This document shows positions 1-8,773 of a stretch of 64,000 nucleotides of DNA, piece by piece. Positions within the stretch are counted from its first letter, which is position 1, and each line of letters starts with the position of its first letter. The notes beneath the pieces are model-generated. The model was not told where the DNA came from. It saw only the letters and a program-made list of their open reading frames with translations, and made no database searches. Source of the stretch: Acinetobacter rongchengensis. GTDB taxonomy: Bacteria > Pseudomonadota > Gammaproteobacteria > Pseudomonadales > Moraxellaceae. The position numbers and the translations under genes were made by a program. The DNA is taken from NCBI RefSeq assembly GCF_003611475.1, contig NZ_RAXT01000013.1, forward strand, positions 17,119 to 81,118, given 5' to 3'.

Positions 1-136
1 CAGGTTTTCCTACCCATTGTTTTTGATCTGAATCAAATTTAGACAAGATTGAATTTTCAGCATGACTGAATGTACTGTTTATGAGTAAGGCAGAAATAGA
101 AAGTAAGCCAATACTGACGAATTTTAATGATTTCAT
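1..136 (-). CDS. Exported protein of unknown function, N-terminal fragment
   Basis: The gene starts at an ATG at 136 and runs off the left edge of the window, leaving 45 codons. The N-terminus is a clear Sec signal peptide: Lys at residues 2 and 5, a hydrophobic core (VSIGLLSISALLI) and a likely cleavage site after SHA near residue 26. The mature start (ENSILSKFDSDQ) belongs to no family I recognise. It is divergent from the small gene at 298 and shares the intergenic stretch 137-297 with it. An exported protein is well supported; function is unknown because the body lies outside the window. Confidence 0.7.
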   Translation of the reverse strand, partial: MKSLKFVSIGLLSISALLINSTFSHAENSILSKFDSDQKQWVGKP

Positions 137-297
137 ATTGCATACTTTCCTAAATGAATTCTATTTCGATCTTAGCAAATTTTAAGCATCATCGTTGATA
201 ATAAATTGTTGGTATTTATTCCAAACATATGGATGATTTTGTGACTGGTCATGTTATTAATGAGTATTCATCTGAGAATAATGATCAAGAGTAGCTA

Positions 298-696
298 ATG
301 GATATTGGTGCAGTTTTAATACAGCTTAAACCTAATGTTTTGACCCATGTTGATGCATGGCAAGCAGAACTCAATGCACGTAAAGATGAAGCAATTGAAA
401 CGTTAAAAGCAGAAGGTGTTAGGGTTGAATCATGGTTTTATTTAGAATTAGAGGGAAACAATTATTTATTGGCCTATACTCGGGCAGAGGATATTGAAAA
501 AGCACATGCAGTGGCACGTAATAGCCATTTCCCAATCGACCAAGTACATCAGCAATTTAAACGTCATTGGTTGAAAGTGATTCCTGCAAAGTTATTACTC
601 GATTTAGAAAACAACCAAGATTCAATAAGATTTAAAAAAAGCAATTTGAGTTTAAAATGCCCTAGATTTAAAAAACAGCCAAGCCTTATACTTTAA
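298..696 (+). CDS. Small conserved protein, DUF6176-like
   Basis: A 132-residue soluble protein with no signal peptide or membrane segment. Residues 1-105 (GAVLIQLKPN, VESWFYLELEGNNYLLAY, AEDIEKAHAVAR) resemble the small Acinetobacter proteins labelled DUF6176, from memory; the function of that family is not known. The start ATG follows AAGAG by about six bases. The last 28 residues are Lys- and Ser-rich and low in complexity. They look like readthrough past the usual end of the family, so a mutated stop or small indel near 600-620 is possible. It precedes the biotin genes but has no clear link to them. Confidence 0.65.
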   Translation: MDIGAVLIQLKPNVLTHVDAWQAELNARKDEAIETLKAEGVRVESWFYLELEGNNYLLAYTRAEDIEKAHAVARNSHFPIDQVHQQFKRHWLKVIPAKLLLDLENNQDSIRFKKSNLSLKCPRFKKQPSLIL

Positions 697-724
697 AATA
701 CTCAATCATCGTTTAGAGTTTAAA

Positions 725-1444
725 TTGAATCAACGTATTTTACTCATCACAGGCTGGGGCGGTGGAACGAAACTGCTCAATTCACTTCAACATGCTTTAC
801 AACACAGAAACTATGATGTTGAACTGATCAATATATTCAATGCTTTAGATGAGGAAGTATTAAGTCAATATGTTGAAAAGGCTAAAACAGTTGATGTAAT
901 CATCGGCTGGTCATTGGGTGGGCAGCTCGCAACTTTATTGGTCGATCAAGTCGAAAAAAAATATTCTGAGAAAAAAATTCTAATTACATTGGCATCGAAC
1001 CCTTGTTTTGTTGCCAATTCTGAATGGCAAATCGCCATGGATCAATTGACATTTCAAAGCTTTAAACAATCCTTTGAAAATGATGCAATTTTAACATTAA
1101 AGAAATTTGGTTATATGGTTTGCCAAGGTGTAGAAACGACAAAAGCTGATTTTCTGACTTTGCAAAGTTTAATACAACCACAAAAAATTGAGTTGCTCCA
1201 AGCGGGTTTAAAGCTTTTAGAAAATTTAAATCTTGTGAGTATCCTAAAAAATTATTCAGGATACCAATATCATTTATTCGCCAAACAAGATTATTTAGTT
1301 AGCTACAAAGTATGTGAAAACTTACAGCAATTAGCTGCAAAGTTTTTACAAACTGAATTAATCAGTGGCTCGCATGGCTTTGCCATTTTTAAATCTGAGG
1401 AAATAACTGACAAAATCTGCCAATATTTACAAAAATTGAATTAA
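725..1444 (+). CDS. bioH: BioH-like pimeloyl-ACP methyl ester esterase (alpha/beta hydrolase)
   Basis: A 239-residue alpha/beta hydrolase. It shows the oxyanion-side GWGGG near residue 10, the nucleophile elbow GWSLGG near residues 58-63 (Ser the nucleophile), a candidate acid in the AKQDYLV segment and the catalytic His in SGSHGFAIF near the C-terminus. The segment LASNPCFVANSEW closely matches the SSPCF..DEW region of E. coli BioH, which cleaves the methyl ester from pimeloyl-ACP and ends the BioC-BioH route. Position 85 bases ahead of bioA supports this role. The first codon appears to be TTG with only a weak ribosome site. The frame is open upstream to a stop at 653 but contains no ATG. 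Other esterases of the fold cannot be fully excluded. Confidence 0.7.
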   Translation: MNQRILLITGWGGGTKLLNSLQHALQHRNYDVELINIFNALDEEVLSQYVEKAKTVDVIIGWSLGGQLATLLVDQVEKKYSEKKILITLASNPCFVANSEWQIAMDQLTFQSFKQSFENDAILTLKKFGYMVCQGVETTKADFLTLQSLIQPQKIELLQAGLKLLENLNLVSILKNYSGYQYHLFAKQDYLVSYKVCENLQQLAAKFLQTELISGSHGFAIFKSEEITDKICQYLQKLN

Positions 1445-1547
1445 ATCTGTAGATGAGTGGTGAATATCGCAATTTCTTTTTGATCCACACAGGTTTAAGA
1501 TCATTAAATTGTTTTGTTGTAACTGATACGTGTACATGGAGTTTGGG

Positions 1548-2855
1548 ATGATTGATTTGATGGCTGAATTAAATGATCAACAATTTGATCATGCACATAT
1601 TTGGCATCCTTATACGTCAATGACCCATCCATTACCGACGTTTAAAGTCAAAAAGGCTTATGGCGCAACGATAGAACTTGAAGATGGTCGCCAATTGATT
1701 GATGGTATGTCATCATGGTGGTGTGCGATACATGGTTATAATCACCCTGAGCTGAATCAGGCAGTCATTGATCAATTACAAAATATGTCGCATATCATGT
1801 TTGGTGGTTTTACTCATGATCCTGCAATACAACTAGGAAAATTATTACTCGAAATTACGCCACCCAGTTTAGATAAAATTTTCTACGCTGACTCAGGTTC
1901 AGTGGCTGTTGAAGTTGCTTTGAAAATGGCTGTACAGTTTTGGTCTGCTCAGGGAAATATTCAAAAAACTAATTTTGTTACCCCTCGTTCGGGGTATCAC
2001 GGTGATACGTGGAATGCGATGTCGGTGTGTGATCCTGTCACAGGAATGCATCAGATTTTTGGTTCAAGCTTACCCAATCGTATTTTTGTTCCTGCTCCAC
2101 AAGTTGGTTTTTATGATCAATGGGATCAAAGTGACATTCTCGAACTCGAAAAAACCTTAGCCGAACATCATGCAACAGTTGCAGCGTTAATTCTGGAGCC
2201 GATTGTACAAGGTGCAGGGGGAATGCGCTTTTATCATCCAGAGTATTTACGCCAAGCGAAATTACTTTGTGAAAAATACAATATTTTATTGATTTTTGAT
2301 GAAATAGCGACGGGTTTTGGTCGAACTGGCAAGCTGTTTGCATGGGAACATGCACAAGTTGAACCTGACATTATGTGCATCGGTAAAGGTTTGACGGGAG
2401 GCTATATGACACTTTCTGCAACCTTAACCAGCAAGCATGTCGCAGAAACCATCAGTCGAGGCGAAGCGGGCGTGTTTATGCATGGGCCAACGTTTATGGC
2501 AAATCCATTGGCATGTGCTGTGGCTGTAAAAAGTACTCAATTGCTGGTTTCGCAGGATTGGCAAACCAATATTCATCGTATTGAAAATCATCTTCGACAG
2601 GTTTTAACGCCATTACAAGATCTTGAATATGTTCAGGATGTACGTGTATTAGGTGCAATTGGCGTGGTGGAGTTAAGCTTTAATGTAGATATGAACAGCT
2701 TACAGCAAGAATTTGTGAAAAGGGGAATCTGGATTCGTCCATTTGGCAAGTTAGTCTACGTTATGCCACCCTATGTGATTTCAGAACAACAATTAAAAAT
2801 ATTGTTAGAACAACTGGTTGAGGTTGTGAATGGCATGCAGGAGCAGGTTGCATGA
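1548..2855 (+). CDS. bioA: Adenosylmethionine-8-amino-7-oxononanoate aminotransferase
   Basis: A PLP-dependent class III aminotransferase of 435 residues. It converts 8-amino-7-oxononanoate to 7,8-diaminononanoate with S-adenosylmethionine as amino donor. Landmarks of BioA are WHPYTSM near the start, [47 protein letters not shown] and the PLP lysine in IGKGLTGG (about Lys280). [13 protein letters not shown] and [15 protein letters not shown] complete the match. I place the start at the ATG at 1548, because GGAG lies six bases upstream; a GTG 18 bases earlier is in frame but lacks a site. It overlaps bioF by four bases (ATGA), so the two are translationally coupled. Confidence 0.96.
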   Translation: MIDLMAELNDQQFDHAHIWHPYTSMTHPLPTFKVKKAYGATIELEDGRQLIDGMSSWWCAIHGYNHPELNQAVIDQLQNMSHIMFGGFTHDPAIQLGKLLLEITPPSLDKIFYADSGSVAVEVALKMAVQFWSAQGNIQKTNFVTPRSGYHGDTWNAMSVCDPVTGMHQIFGSSLPNRIFVPAPQVGFYDQWDQSDILELEKTLAEHHATVAALILEPIVQGAGGMRFYHPEYLRQAKLLCEKYNILLIFDEIATGFGRTGKLFAWEHAQVEPDIMCIGKGLTGGYMTLSATLTSKHVAETISRGEAGVFMHGPTFMANPLACAVAVKSTQLLVSQDWQTNIHRIENHLRQVLTPLQDLEYVQDVRVLGAIGVVELSFNVDMNSLQQEFVKRGIWIRPFGKLVYVMPPYVISEQQLKILLEQLVEVVNGMQEQVA

Positions 2856-4021
2856 GTGGCGTGAATTCACATCTTGAACATTTTTCGCAACAAATAGATG
2901 AATTAAAACAGCAAGGCAATTTGCGTCAATTTACGACCAATATTCAGCAGCAACGTTTTATCACTATTGATCATCATCAAATGCTGAATTTAGCTTCTAA
3001 TGATTATTTAGGTTTAGCTGCGGATGCTCAGTTGCGTGAACAATTCTTTGATGAAACACCGAATGCTCAGCGAAGGATGAGTTCGTCTTCATCTCGCTTG
3101 CTGACTGGAAATTTTCCTGAATATGAGCAATTAGAAGCACGTTTAAGTCAAGCTTTTCATGGGCGAGCAGCACTGCTATTTAATAGTGGTTATCACATGA
3201 ATATTGGTATTTTACCTGCATTAGCAGACAGTAAAACCTTGATTCTTGCAGATAAATTGATTCATGCCAGTATGATTGATGGGATTCGTTTATCGAAAGC
3301 CAAATATATACGTTATCGTCATAATGATTTGGCTCATCTCACTCAACTTTTACAGCAATATCATGATGATGCTGAATTTGAGCGAATGATCGTGGTAACT
3401 GAATCAATTTTTAGTATGGATGGTGATGAAACTGATTTGGCTGCATTGGTTCAGATAAAAAAACAATTTTCTAAAGTCATGTTATATGTTGATGAAGCAC
3501 ATGCAATTGGGGTTCGCGGTGTTCAGGGCTTAGGTTGCGCTGAACAGTATGCAGTGATTGATGATATTGATTTTTTAGTGGGTGCTTTAGGTAAAGCAAT
3601 GGCATCGATTGGTGGTTATTTAATTTGCCATAGCGTTATCCGTGATTACTTGATTAATCGTATGCGTCCCTTGATTTTTAGTACAGCTCAACCACCGATT
3701 TGTATGGCATGGACAGATTTTATTTTTCAAAAAGTACAGGCTTTAAATTCGCAACGTCAGCATTTACAGCAAATGAGTCAGTCCTTACAACAAGCTGTTC
3801 AAAAGAAAGGTTTTGATTGTCCATCGACTTCACATATCGTACCTGTGATTATTGGTGAATCGAGCAAAACTGTTGAAAAGGCCAAAGCCTTGCAAAAAGC
3901 GGGTTTTTACATCATGCCAGTACGGCCACCAACTGTGCCACAACATCGTTCACGTCTGCGTATTTCCTTAACAACGCAAATTTTACATGCTGACATTGAT
4001 CAACTTGTGACTTTATTGTGA
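2852..4021 (+). CDS. bioF: 8-amino-7-oxononanoate synthase
   Basis: A 389-residue alpha-oxoamine synthase. This PLP enzyme condenses pimeloyl-ACP or pimeloyl-CoA with L-alanine to give 8-amino-7-oxononanoate. Visible family features are [11 protein letters not shown] near residue 48, [19 protein letters not shown], the PLP-contacting [10 protein letters not shown] and the Schiff-base lysine Lys248 in [19 protein letters not shown] near the C-terminus is the usual substrate-side loop. The length is typical of BioF rather than of the longer aminolevulinate synthases. The gene begins inside the bioA stop and is followed 15 bases later by bioC. Confidence 0.96.
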   Translation: MSGVNSHLEHFSQQIDELKQQGNLRQFTTNIQQQRFITIDHHQMLNLASNDYLGLAADAQLREQFFDETPNAQRRMSSSSSRLLTGNFPEYEQLEARLSQAFHGRAALLFNSGYHMNIGILPALADSKTLILADKLIHASMIDGIRLSKAKYIRYRHNDLAHLTQLLQQYHDDAEFERMIVVTESIFSMDGDETDLAALVQIKKQFSKVMLYVDEAHAIGVRGVQGLGCAEQYAVIDDIDFLVGALGKAMASIGGYLICHSVIRDYLINRMRPLIFSTAQPPICMAWTDFIFQKVQALNSQRQHLQQMSQSLQQAVQKKGFDCPSTSHIVPVIIGESSKTVEKAKALQKAGFYIMPVRPPTVPQHRSRLRISLTTQILHADIDQLVTLL

Positions 4022-4036
4022 GGGCAGGTTAATACG

Positions 4037-4807
4037 ATGGATATTGATAAATCACAAGTGGCTTTGCGTTTTGCCCAAGCGGGAAAAAGTTATACTCAGC
4101 ATGCTGTAGTGCAAAAGCAGATTGCACTACAGTTATTTAATTTAATTGTAAAATTTTACTCCAAAACCCATATCAAGTCTGTGTTTGAAATCGGTTGTGG
4201 TTCAGGAAACTTAACCCATCTTTTGATGCAAAATCTAAATATTCAACATTTGGTTCTCAATGATTTATATGTGCAAGTACAGCAACATTTTTCAACAGAT
4301 CAAAAATTAGAGTGGTGCATTGGGGATATTGAACAACAAGACTTTCCACAGTATTTGGATTTGATTGTTTCGAGTTCTGCATTGCAATGGATCGATGATC
4401 TAGAGGCAATTTTTCAAAAATCTTATCACAGTTTAAATCCTGATGGATATTTGTGTTTTTCGACCTTTGGACAAAAAAATTTACAGGAAATTAAGGCCTT
4501 AACTGGACAAGGTTTGACTTATTTATCAATTGAAACGATTCAAGAAAAATTACGGAATAGTGGTTTTGAGGTCTTATATTTGTCAGAGCAAGTAGAGCAT
4601 TTAAACTTTCAGTATCCCAAACAAGTTTTACAGCATTTAAAGGCGACGGGTGTTACAGCAACAGCTTCAAACTTCCGTTGGACAAAACAAACGCTACAAG
4701 ATTTTTATTCGAATTATCAAAAATTTATGCATCAAGATAAGTCTGGAGAAACTTTTTATTCACTGACTTATCATCCAATTTATTGTATCGCTCGGAGAAC
4801 ACCATGA
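4037..4807 (+). CDS. bioC: Malonyl-ACP O-methyltransferase
   Basis: A 256-residue class I SAM-dependent methyltransferase. Motif I is VFEIGCGSGNLT near residues 49-60, followed by the acidic loop (LNDLY) and the post-motif segment LIVSSSALQWIDD, which is characteristic of BioC. The enzyme methylates malonyl-ACP so that fatty acid synthesis can build the pimeloyl chain; BioH later removes the methyl group. Position between bioF and bioD in a tight array makes the assignment firm. The stop overlaps the bioD start (ATGA). Sequence similarity among methyltransferases is low, so the call depends partly on context. Confidence 0.92.
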   Translation: MDIDKSQVALRFAQAGKSYTQHAVVQKQIALQLFNLIVKFYSKTHIKSVFEIGCGSGNLTHLLMQNLNIQHLVLNDLYVQVQQHFSTDQKLEWCIGDIEQQDFPQYLDLIVSSSALQWIDDLEAIFQKSYHSLNPDGYLCFSTFGQKNLQEIKALTGQGLTYLSIETIQEKLRNSGFEVLYLSEQVEHLNFQYPKQVLQHLKATGVTATASNFRWTKQTLQDFYSNYQKFMHQDKSGETFYSLTYHPIYCIARRTP

Positions 4808-5448
4808 CCGCATCCATTTATTTTATTAGTGGGATCGATACTGGAATTGGTAAGACCTATACCACGGGGTATTTAGCCAAGTTGTGGAATGAGCAGGGGA
4901 AGAAAACCATCACCCAAAAGTTGATTCAAACGGGCAATATTGATATTTCAGAAGATATTGAACAACATCGTCAAATTATGGGAATGGGGTGGTTTCCTGA
5001 AGATGAAACTAAACTGACCATGCCTGAAATTTTTACTTATCCAGCTTCTCCGCATTTGGCGACCAAAATCGATGGTCGTGAAATTGATTTTCAAAAAATT
5101 GAAAATGCGACGCAACAACTCGCTGAAAAATATCAAGTTGTTTTGCTGGAAGGAGCGGGTGGATTAATGGTTCCACTGACAACTGACTTATTAACCATTG
5201 ATTATATTGTAGAAAAAAAGTTTCCTGTCATTCTTGTCAGTTCAGGCAGATTGGGAAGCATTAACCATACTATTTTAAGTTTGGAAGCTTTAAAGAGTCG
5301 TGGTTTAGCATTGTATGCTTTGGCCTATAATTTAAATGATGAATCGCAAGATGCACTGATTTCGCAAGATACGGCTCAGTTTTTAAAGTCATATTTAGCA
5401 AAACATTTTCCAGATACGCTGTGGATTGATATTCCTGTTTTAAAATAA
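4804..5448 (+). CDS. bioD: Dethiobiotin synthetase
   Basis: A 214-residue ATP-dependent carboxylase of the P-loop family. It closes the ureido ring of 7,8-diaminononanoate to give dethiobiotin. The P-loop is GIDTGIGKT at residues 8-16. Further landmarks are the substrate-side KLIQTGN, the PASPHLA motif, LLEGAGGLMVPL and the nucleotide-side SSGRLGSINHT. I start it at the ATG overlapping the bioC stop; the frame is open seven codons upstream but that would lengthen the overlap without a ribosome site. It is the last biotin gene here; bioB is not in this window. Confidence 0.95.
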   Translation: MTASIYFISGIDTGIGKTYTTGYLAKLWNEQGKKTITQKLIQTGNIDISEDIEQHRQIMGMGWFPEDETKLTMPEIFTYPASPHLATKIDGREIDFQKIENATQQLAEKYQVVLLEGAGGLMVPLTTDLLTIDYIVEKKFPVILVSSGRLGSINHTILSLEALKSRGLALYALAYNLNDESQDALISQDTAQFLKSYLAKHFPDTLWIDIPVLK

Positions 5449-5455
5449 GCATTGA

Positions 5456-5890
5456 TCAAAATGATTGTTTTGGGTAGATGTATTTACGATAGATGGGTAG
5501 AAGAATCGGTAGTAATAAGAAATGAATTAAACTGGTTATCCAAGTGATGATAATCAGTGCTGCGATGTATGGTGGTACATCAATTGCCCAAACAAAACTG
5601 AGTAGTGGTAACAGAATCGGTAAAATTGAACAAAAGGCAAAACTGATAAAAGGATGTTTTGCTGAATATTTTGAACAGAATAAGAAAGCGTAGCTTGCCA
5701 TCCAAATACTATAAATAAAACAAGCTTGTAGAATTTCAGACATTGGATAGTTATTGTGTATTTGTAAAGACAATATTTCAGCATTATCAATCTGTTCTTG
5801 CGTAGGAAATTGACCTTGATAAGCAATATAAGCACATACTGCTAACCAAATAAGTAGCAGTGGAATCAATATAAAATATCTTTTATTCAT
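5456..5890 (-). CDS. Small multi-pass membrane protein, unknown function
   Basis: A 144-residue very hydrophobic protein with about four predicted membrane segments, near residues 5-23, 55-75, 83-103 and 108-130. It has a short charged loop after the first helix and a basic C-terminus (YRKYIYPKQ). No motif ties it to a known family. It is convergent with bioD and ends only seven bases from it, with no obvious terminator between the two. The start ATG is preceded by AAGAAGA-type sequence, an acceptable ribosome site. Confidence 0.6.
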   Translation of the reverse strand: MNKRYFILIPLLLIWLAVCAYIAYQGQFPTQEQIDNAEILSLQIHNNYPMSEILQACFIYSIWMASYAFLFCSKYSAKHPFISFAFCSILPILLPLLSFVWAIDVPPYIAALIIITWITSLIHFLLLPILLPIYRKYIYPKQSF

Positions 5891-6100
5891 CTTCTTTATT
5901 TTTGGTTAATAAATAATCACTATAAAAATAGTGAGTTTTGAATGCAAGTTTTATCAGGCTTTGTTCTGTATGTATTCAGTTTAAAAGTCGTAATTTCTGT
6001 AATGAAGCATATTTTTGGAATATTTGATGTTATTTCTAAAGTGATAAAATTTATTTAAAAACAAAGTATGAATTTGGTTTTGAAAAATAATCTGATAATA

Positions 6101-6138
6101 AAAAACGCTAACAAACTGAATTGTTAGCGTTTTTATTT
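6101..6138. terminator. Bidirectional rho-independent terminator after exbD2
   Basis: A perfect stem (ACGCTAACAA paired with TTGTTAGCGT) with a short loop, flanked by A-runs on one side and T-runs on the other. On the minus strand it lies directly behind the second exbD gene and should end the Ton operon transcript. Confidence 0.88.
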
Positions 6139-6150
6139 GCTCATTGCAGC

Positions 6151-6573
6151 TTAATTTTCATTGGCTGCGATACCAATCTTTTTCACATTTAAGCGTTGAG
6201 CAGCGGCCATGACCATTGCAACATCTTTATATTCAGACATTTTATCAGGTTGTACTTTAATTTGATCTTGATCAGATTTTTGTGCAACACCTGCAAATAA
6301 AACTTCTAAAGCTTGTTTGTTTTCAACAGGCTGGCCATTCCAAAAGAGTTTACCTTGCGCATCAATACGTAATGTAATGGGTTCAGGTGGTTTCTCATTG
6401 GTTGGCGGTGGTGGTGCTCCGTTAGGTAAATCAATATTAATTGAGTTATTCGGAATTGGAATGGTGATAATAAACATGATCAACAATACCAACATCACGT
6501 CAATAAGAGGAGTCATATTGACGTCTAACATCACATCATCATCGTCTTTATTGGAACCTACATTCATACCCAT
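6151..6573 (-). CDS. exbD: ExbD/TolR family biopolymer transport protein (second copy)
   Basis: A 140-residue ExbD-type protein: short cytoplasmic N-terminus, one transmembrane helix near residues 22-42 (NMTPLIDVMLVLLIMFIITIP) and a periplasmic domain. The aspartate inside the helix (PLIDVML) is the residue needed for proton-driven function in this family. A Pro-rich stretch follows the helix. It is the last gene of the array and lies 21 bases behind the other exbD. Paired ExbD proteins next to one ExbB are known in Xanthomonas-type systems, where the second copy is not always needed for iron uptake. Confidence 0.92.
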   Translation of the reverse strand: MGMNVGSNKDDDDVMLDVNMTPLIDVMLVLLIMFIITIPIPNNSINIDLPNGAPPPPTNEKPPEPITLRIDAQGKLFWNGQPVENKQALEVLFAGVAQKSDQDQIKVQPDKMSEYKDVAMVMAAAQRLNVKKIGIAANEN

Positions 6574-6594
6574 AAGTTGTTCCTTCTTATCCGA

Positions 6595-7020
6595 TTATGG
6601 TGCAGCAACAGGTGTAGTGACAAATGCAATTTTGCCAATACCCGCCTGTTGAGTTGCACTGATGACTTCATCAATCGCTTCATATTTGGTGACTTGGTCA
6701 CCACGAATATGAACCTCAGGTTGTGGGCGTTTTTGCGCCTCGACCTGTAAACGACTAATCAATGTACTTTTATCTGCGATATATTTTTCATTCCAAAAAA
6801 TATCTCCAGCCTTATTCACAGCGATTTGAATATTGATCGGCTTGGTTACATAAGGAACGTTTTTTTCCTCAGGTAACTTGACTGGAACTGTATGAATCGC
6901 AACAGGTACCGTAATTAAAAAGATAATCAGCAATACCAACATAATATCAACCAATGGTGTGGTATTAATGGCTGAAATTACATCATCTTCGTCACCATCT
7001 GAATTGATCATCATTCCCAT
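6595..7020 (-). CDS. exbD: ExbD/TolR family biopolymer transport protein (first copy)
   Basis: A 141-residue ExbD-like protein with the same plan as its neighbour. It has an acidic N-terminus (DGDEDDVISAINTTPLVD), one membrane helix carrying the essential Asp (PLVDIMLVLLIIFLITVP) near residues 22-42 and a periplasmic domain of about 95 residues. It works with ExbB and TonB to couple the proton gradient to outer-membrane transport. It follows exbB after 14 bases. The two ExbD proteins differ through most of the periplasmic domain, so they are old paralogues, not a recent duplication. Confidence 0.92.
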   Translation of the reverse strand: MGMMINSDGDEDDVISAINTTPLVDIMLVLLIIFLITVPVAIHTVPVKLPEEKNVPYVTKPINIQIAVNKAGDIFWNEKYIADKSTLISRLQVEAQKRPQPEVHIRGDQVTKYEAIDEVISATQQAGIGKIAFVTTPVAAP

Positions 7021-7034
7021 GGCTGATGCCTCGC

Positions 7035-7904
7035 TTATTTAATTTCGTTATTTTTAGTGCTATCGTTTTTGATTTCACCGCTTAATAAAACAGTATGTAA
7101 ATCAGAACCAAAAGTACGAACATTATCTAATACAGCTTTGTTACGACGCGTTAACCAGTTGTAACCCAGTACCGCTGGAACAGCGACTGCAAGACCAATT
7201 GCTGTCATAATTAAAGCTTCACCTACAGGGCCAGCCACTTTATCGATAGATGCTTGACCTGAAATACCAATTGCAGTTAAGGCATGATAAATACCCCAAA
7301 CAGTACCGAATAATCCAACGAATGGTGCAGTTGAACCTACTGTTGCTAAGAATGCTAAACCACCGCTTAAATGACTTTGGATTTTATCAATCGCACGTTG
7401 AATAGAAATCGTTACCCAAGTATTGAAATCAATACGTTCTAGTAAATTACCACCATGTTTTTTGGTTGAATTAATGCCTTTTTCAGCAATGAAACGATAA
7501 GCACTTTCTTCTGCGAGCGTTTCAGCAGCACTGTCAATAGAAGCTGCTTCCCAAAATTTTGCTTCAGCTTCTTTACCTTGGCGTTTAATTTTTGCTTGTT
7601 GAATAAACTTAGTCACCATAATGTACCAAGTACCAATCGACATAAGTACCAAAATAAATAAGGTAGACTTTGCAACGATGTCACCTTCACGCCACAATGC
7701 TTCTAAACCATAAGGGTTATGGGTAGGTGCTGCCGCAGGTTTTGGTGGTGGCGTGTGTATTTCACTATTTGTTGTTGCTGCAGGTGCAGTCGCAGGTGTT
7801 GCTGCTGATTCTTCAGCAAAAGCTGAATGAATTGGAAGTAATGTACTCGCAGCTAAAATTGTTGCTGAAGCAAATAGTTGAGCAGGTTTCATCATTTTAT
7901 TCAT
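7035..7904 (-). CDS. exbB: ExbB/TolQ family proton channel protein
   Basis: A 289-residue MotA/TolQ/ExbB proton-channel subunit. It starts with a signal-peptide-like segment (to about residue 30, LPIHSAFA) and an Ala/Pro/Thr-rich periplasmic stretch to about 65, an extended form seen in several ExbB proteins. The first core helix is near 80-102 (STLFILVLMSIGTWYIMV). The conserved block LATVGSTAPFVGLFGTVWGIYHA and the final helix GEALIMTAIGLAVAVPAVLGYNW mark the family. The ATG at 7904 follows GGAG by seven bases. ExbB forms the inner-membrane ring that holds ExbD and energises TonB. Confidence 0.94.
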   Translation of the reverse strand: MNKMMKPAQLFASATILAASTLLPIHSAFAEESAATPATAPAATTNSEIHTPPPKPAAAPTHNPYGLEALWREGDIVAKSTLFILVLMSIGTWYIMVTKFIQQAKIKRQGKEAEAKFWEAASIDSAAETLAEESAYRFIAEKGINSTKKHGGNLLERIDFNTWVTISIQRAIDKIQSHLSGGLAFLATVGSTAPFVGLFGTVWGIYHALTAIGISGQASIDKVAGPVGEALIMTAIGLAVAVPAVLGYNWLTRRNKAVLDNVRTFGSDLHTVLLSGEIKNDSTKNNEIK

Positions 7905-7935
7905 TCATAATCTCCAAAATTTTTTATGCAATTCA

Positions 7936-8622
7936 TTAATTCAGTACAAATTCATAAGGAATGTCATACCAAGATTCTTGAGGTTCACCATTTTTCATTG
8001 CAGGTTTGAAAGTACATAAGCTAAATGCTTTTAATGCTGCTTTATCGAGAGATTTTGCACCACTTTGTTTTTTAACTTTAGCTTCTTTCACTTTACCGTC
8101 AGTACCTACGTAAACTGAGATCAACACTTCACCTTGTTCCTCATTCTGTAATGCTTCGCGAGGGTAGTCAGGTCTTTTGCATCCAGCTTCACCGCCAGAT
8201 ACACCACGTGTTTCACCAGCCGGTTTAACTGGTTCAGGGTCAGCCTTTTTCACAGGTGCAGGATCTGTATTCTGAATAGGGTTTGGACTATCAGATACAA
8301 CTTGTTGAGTTGCTTTGACAGGTTGTGTTGTTTGAGTTTTTTCCACCTGTTTTATAACAGGTTTTGGATCAGGTGTTTGCAGTACTTTATCGACAAGCTT
8401 TGGTGGCTCAGGTGGAGTTTCGATTGGTTTTGGTTTGGGTGGCTCAGGTTTTTTGTCCTGAATAATCAGTAATTCAACAGGCTGTTCTACTGGTTTTTCA
8501 CCATTTTTAGCTAAGCCTGTAATTAACCCATAGAGAACGATTAGATGCAGTAATATTACTACTCCAATACCAATCAGGCGTTTGGCAGAGTTATTTTCTA
8601 AATCTGAAAAATTCGTGCCCAT
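7936..8622 (-). CDS. tonB: Energy transducer TonB
   Basis: A 228-residue TonB. It has an N-terminal membrane anchor near residues 17-37 (IGIGVVILLHLIVLYGLITGL), a long Pro/Lys-rich spacer (PEPPKPKPIETPPEPPK and similar) that spans the periplasm, and the C-terminal TonB domain: YPREALQNEEQGEVLISVYV, GKVKEAKVKKQSG, LDKAALKAF and a terminal YEFVLN. I chose the ATG at 8622 because AGGAG lies five bases upstream; an in-frame start eight codons earlier lacks a site. A single Cys pair (CKRPDYP and LCTF) may form a disulphide. It is first in the order tonB-exbB-exbD-exbD, downstream of the receptor. Confidence 0.95.
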   Translation of the reverse strand: MGTNFSDLENNSAKRLIGIGVVILLHLIVLYGLITGLAKNGEKPVEQPVELLIIQDKKPEPPKPKPIETPPEPPKLVDKVLQTPDPKPVIKQVEKTQTTQPVKATQQVVSDSPNPIQNTDPAPVKKADPEPVKPAGETRGVSGGEAGCKRPDYPREALQNEEQGEVLISVYVGTDGKVKEAKVKKQSGAKSLDKAALKAFSLCTFKPAMKNGEPQESWYDIPYEFVLN

Positions 8623-8726
8623 TGTTACTCCTGAAATGAGAGACAAACAATCAATAGTAAAAGTGAGACTATTTAAAAAATTGTTATTTCAATTCTGTTG
8701 TTTGGCTTAAGTGAAGTATTTAAATC

Positions 8727-8764
8727 TTGCAAACACCACCTAGATATTTAGGCGATGTTTGCAA
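8727..8764. other. Inverted repeat between receptor gene and tonB
   Basis: Nine-base arms (TTGCAAACA and TGTTTGCAA) enclose a further CCTA/TAGG pair, giving a strong hairpin just behind the receptor stop codon. It is not followed by a U-run on the minus-strand transcript, so it is not a standard terminator. It could stabilise the receptor mRNA end or mark a processing point between the receptor and tonB-exb messages. Confidence 0.6.
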
Positions 8765-8773
8765 AACTCCCAT

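Noticed and set aside
229..294. 21-codon ORF just before the DUF6176-like gene
   Set aside because: No ribosome site and no distinctive features; probably chance.
1445..1547. BirA-type biotin operator ahead of bioA
   Set aside because: I looked for TTGTAAACC with its inverted partner and found only a partial TTGTAAC-like match; not enough to call.
2038..2355. 105-codon minus-strand frame within bioA
   Set aside because: Antisense to strongly conserved BioA motifs; no independent evidence.
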